Assembly: GCA_021737525.1 (NCBI GenBank)
Contig: JAIPDU010000112.1
Span: forward strand, 1-5,943
Source: Desulfohalobiaceae bacterium
GTDB taxonomy: Bacteria; Desulfobacterota; Desulfovibrionia; Desulfovibrionales; Desulfothermaceae
Reading direction: 5' to 3'
Length of the DNA: 5,943 nucleotides
Within the stretch, counting starts at the first letter, position 1, and every line of letters begins with the position of its first letter. Made by a program: the position numbers and the translations under genes. Under the pieces are notes generated by a model. The model was not told the DNA's origin, did not search any database, and saw only the letters and a list, made by a program, of their open reading frames with translations. This document shows positions 5,779 through 5,943 of the stretch, one piece after another.

Positions 5779-5943
5779 ATGGTCCAACGTCGGCAAATCC
5801 TGGACACAGCCCTGCGCGTGAGCGCGGCTGCCGCAGCCGTGGCCTGTCTGGGCGGCCTGCCCGCGGCGGCACTCGCCCGTAACGCCAGCAAGCGGGTCCT
5901 GTCCGAGGGCACGGATCCAAGCAGCCTGCTCTACTCTGATCCG
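5779..5943 (+). CDS. Tat-exported protein, N-terminal part only (runs off the right edge)
   Basis: Only the first 55 residues are present. They start MVQRRQILD, where the twin arginine at 4-5 with Ile7 and Leu8 fits the Tat motif (RRxFLK-like, Ile for Phe). An Ala-rich, weakly hydrophobic core follows (11-28), and AALA at 30-33 is a good signal-peptidase site before RN. The remaining residues (34-55) are hydrophilic and contain EGTDPSSLLY. Proteins exported folded by Tat commonly carry cofactors such as molybdopterin, iron-sulfur or haem, but nothing visible here identifies one. Cys23 lies in AVAC, a poor lipobox because position -3 is Ala, so a lipoprotein is possible but unlikely. The gene has its own promoter candidate and ribosome site, so it is probably independent of the transporter operon. 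The product cannot be named from this fragment. Confidence 0.8.
   Translation, partial: MVQRRQILDTALRVSAAAAAVACLGGLPAAALARNASKRVLSEGTDPSSLLYSDP

Overview
The window reads as a piece of a fairly GC-rich Gram-negative chromosome. A sulfate-reducer-like lineage (Desulfobacterota or a relative) is my best guess. The guess rests on gene content (a LapA-type small membrane protein, a ZraP/Spy-like periplasmic metal-binding protein, a heterodimeric ABC exporter, a Tat-exported protein) and on 7-bp periodic intergenic DNA. It is an inference: no rRNA or marker gene is present. All supported genes lie on the + strand.

Layout. Bases 1-531 hold no convincing complete gene. The left edge is markedly AT-rich (17 G/C in the first 60 bases) and carries a reading frame that is open at the window edge and stops at 105. 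A small LapA-domain inner-membrane protein follows (532-786). Next comes a 351-base gap with a cluster of GGTGTA-type inverted half-sites near 951-1002. A secreted, helical, His/Met/Gly-tailed ZraP/Spy-like protein (1138-1524) follows and is closed by a strong intrinsic terminator (1571-1605).

The main content is a two-gene operon (1782-3527 and 3517-5484, overlapping by 11 bp) encoding the two halves of a heterodimeric type IV (Type I exporter fold) ABC transporter of the MdlAB / BmrCD / TM287-288 kind. The two nucleotide-binding domains are complementary. The first subunit has a canonical LSGGQ signature but Asp in place of the catalytic Glu. The second has the catalytic Glu but a degenerate LSVGE signature. 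When the domains pair head to tail, this gives one consensus and one degenerate ATP site. The second subunit also carries an insertion of about 70 residues between TM1 and TM2, predicted to be periplasmic. The substrate cannot be read from the sequence.

Downstream, 5485-5778 contains two blocks of degenerate heptanucleotide repeats, then a good extended -10 promoter candidate. It ends with the start of a gene for a Tat-signal protein that runs off the right edge (5779-5943). I see no CRISPR array, tRNA, rRNA, transposase or clear new defence or mobile system. The most unusual items are the heptad repeat blocks, the asymmetric ABC pair with its extra loop, and the regularly spaced His tail of the metal-binding protein.
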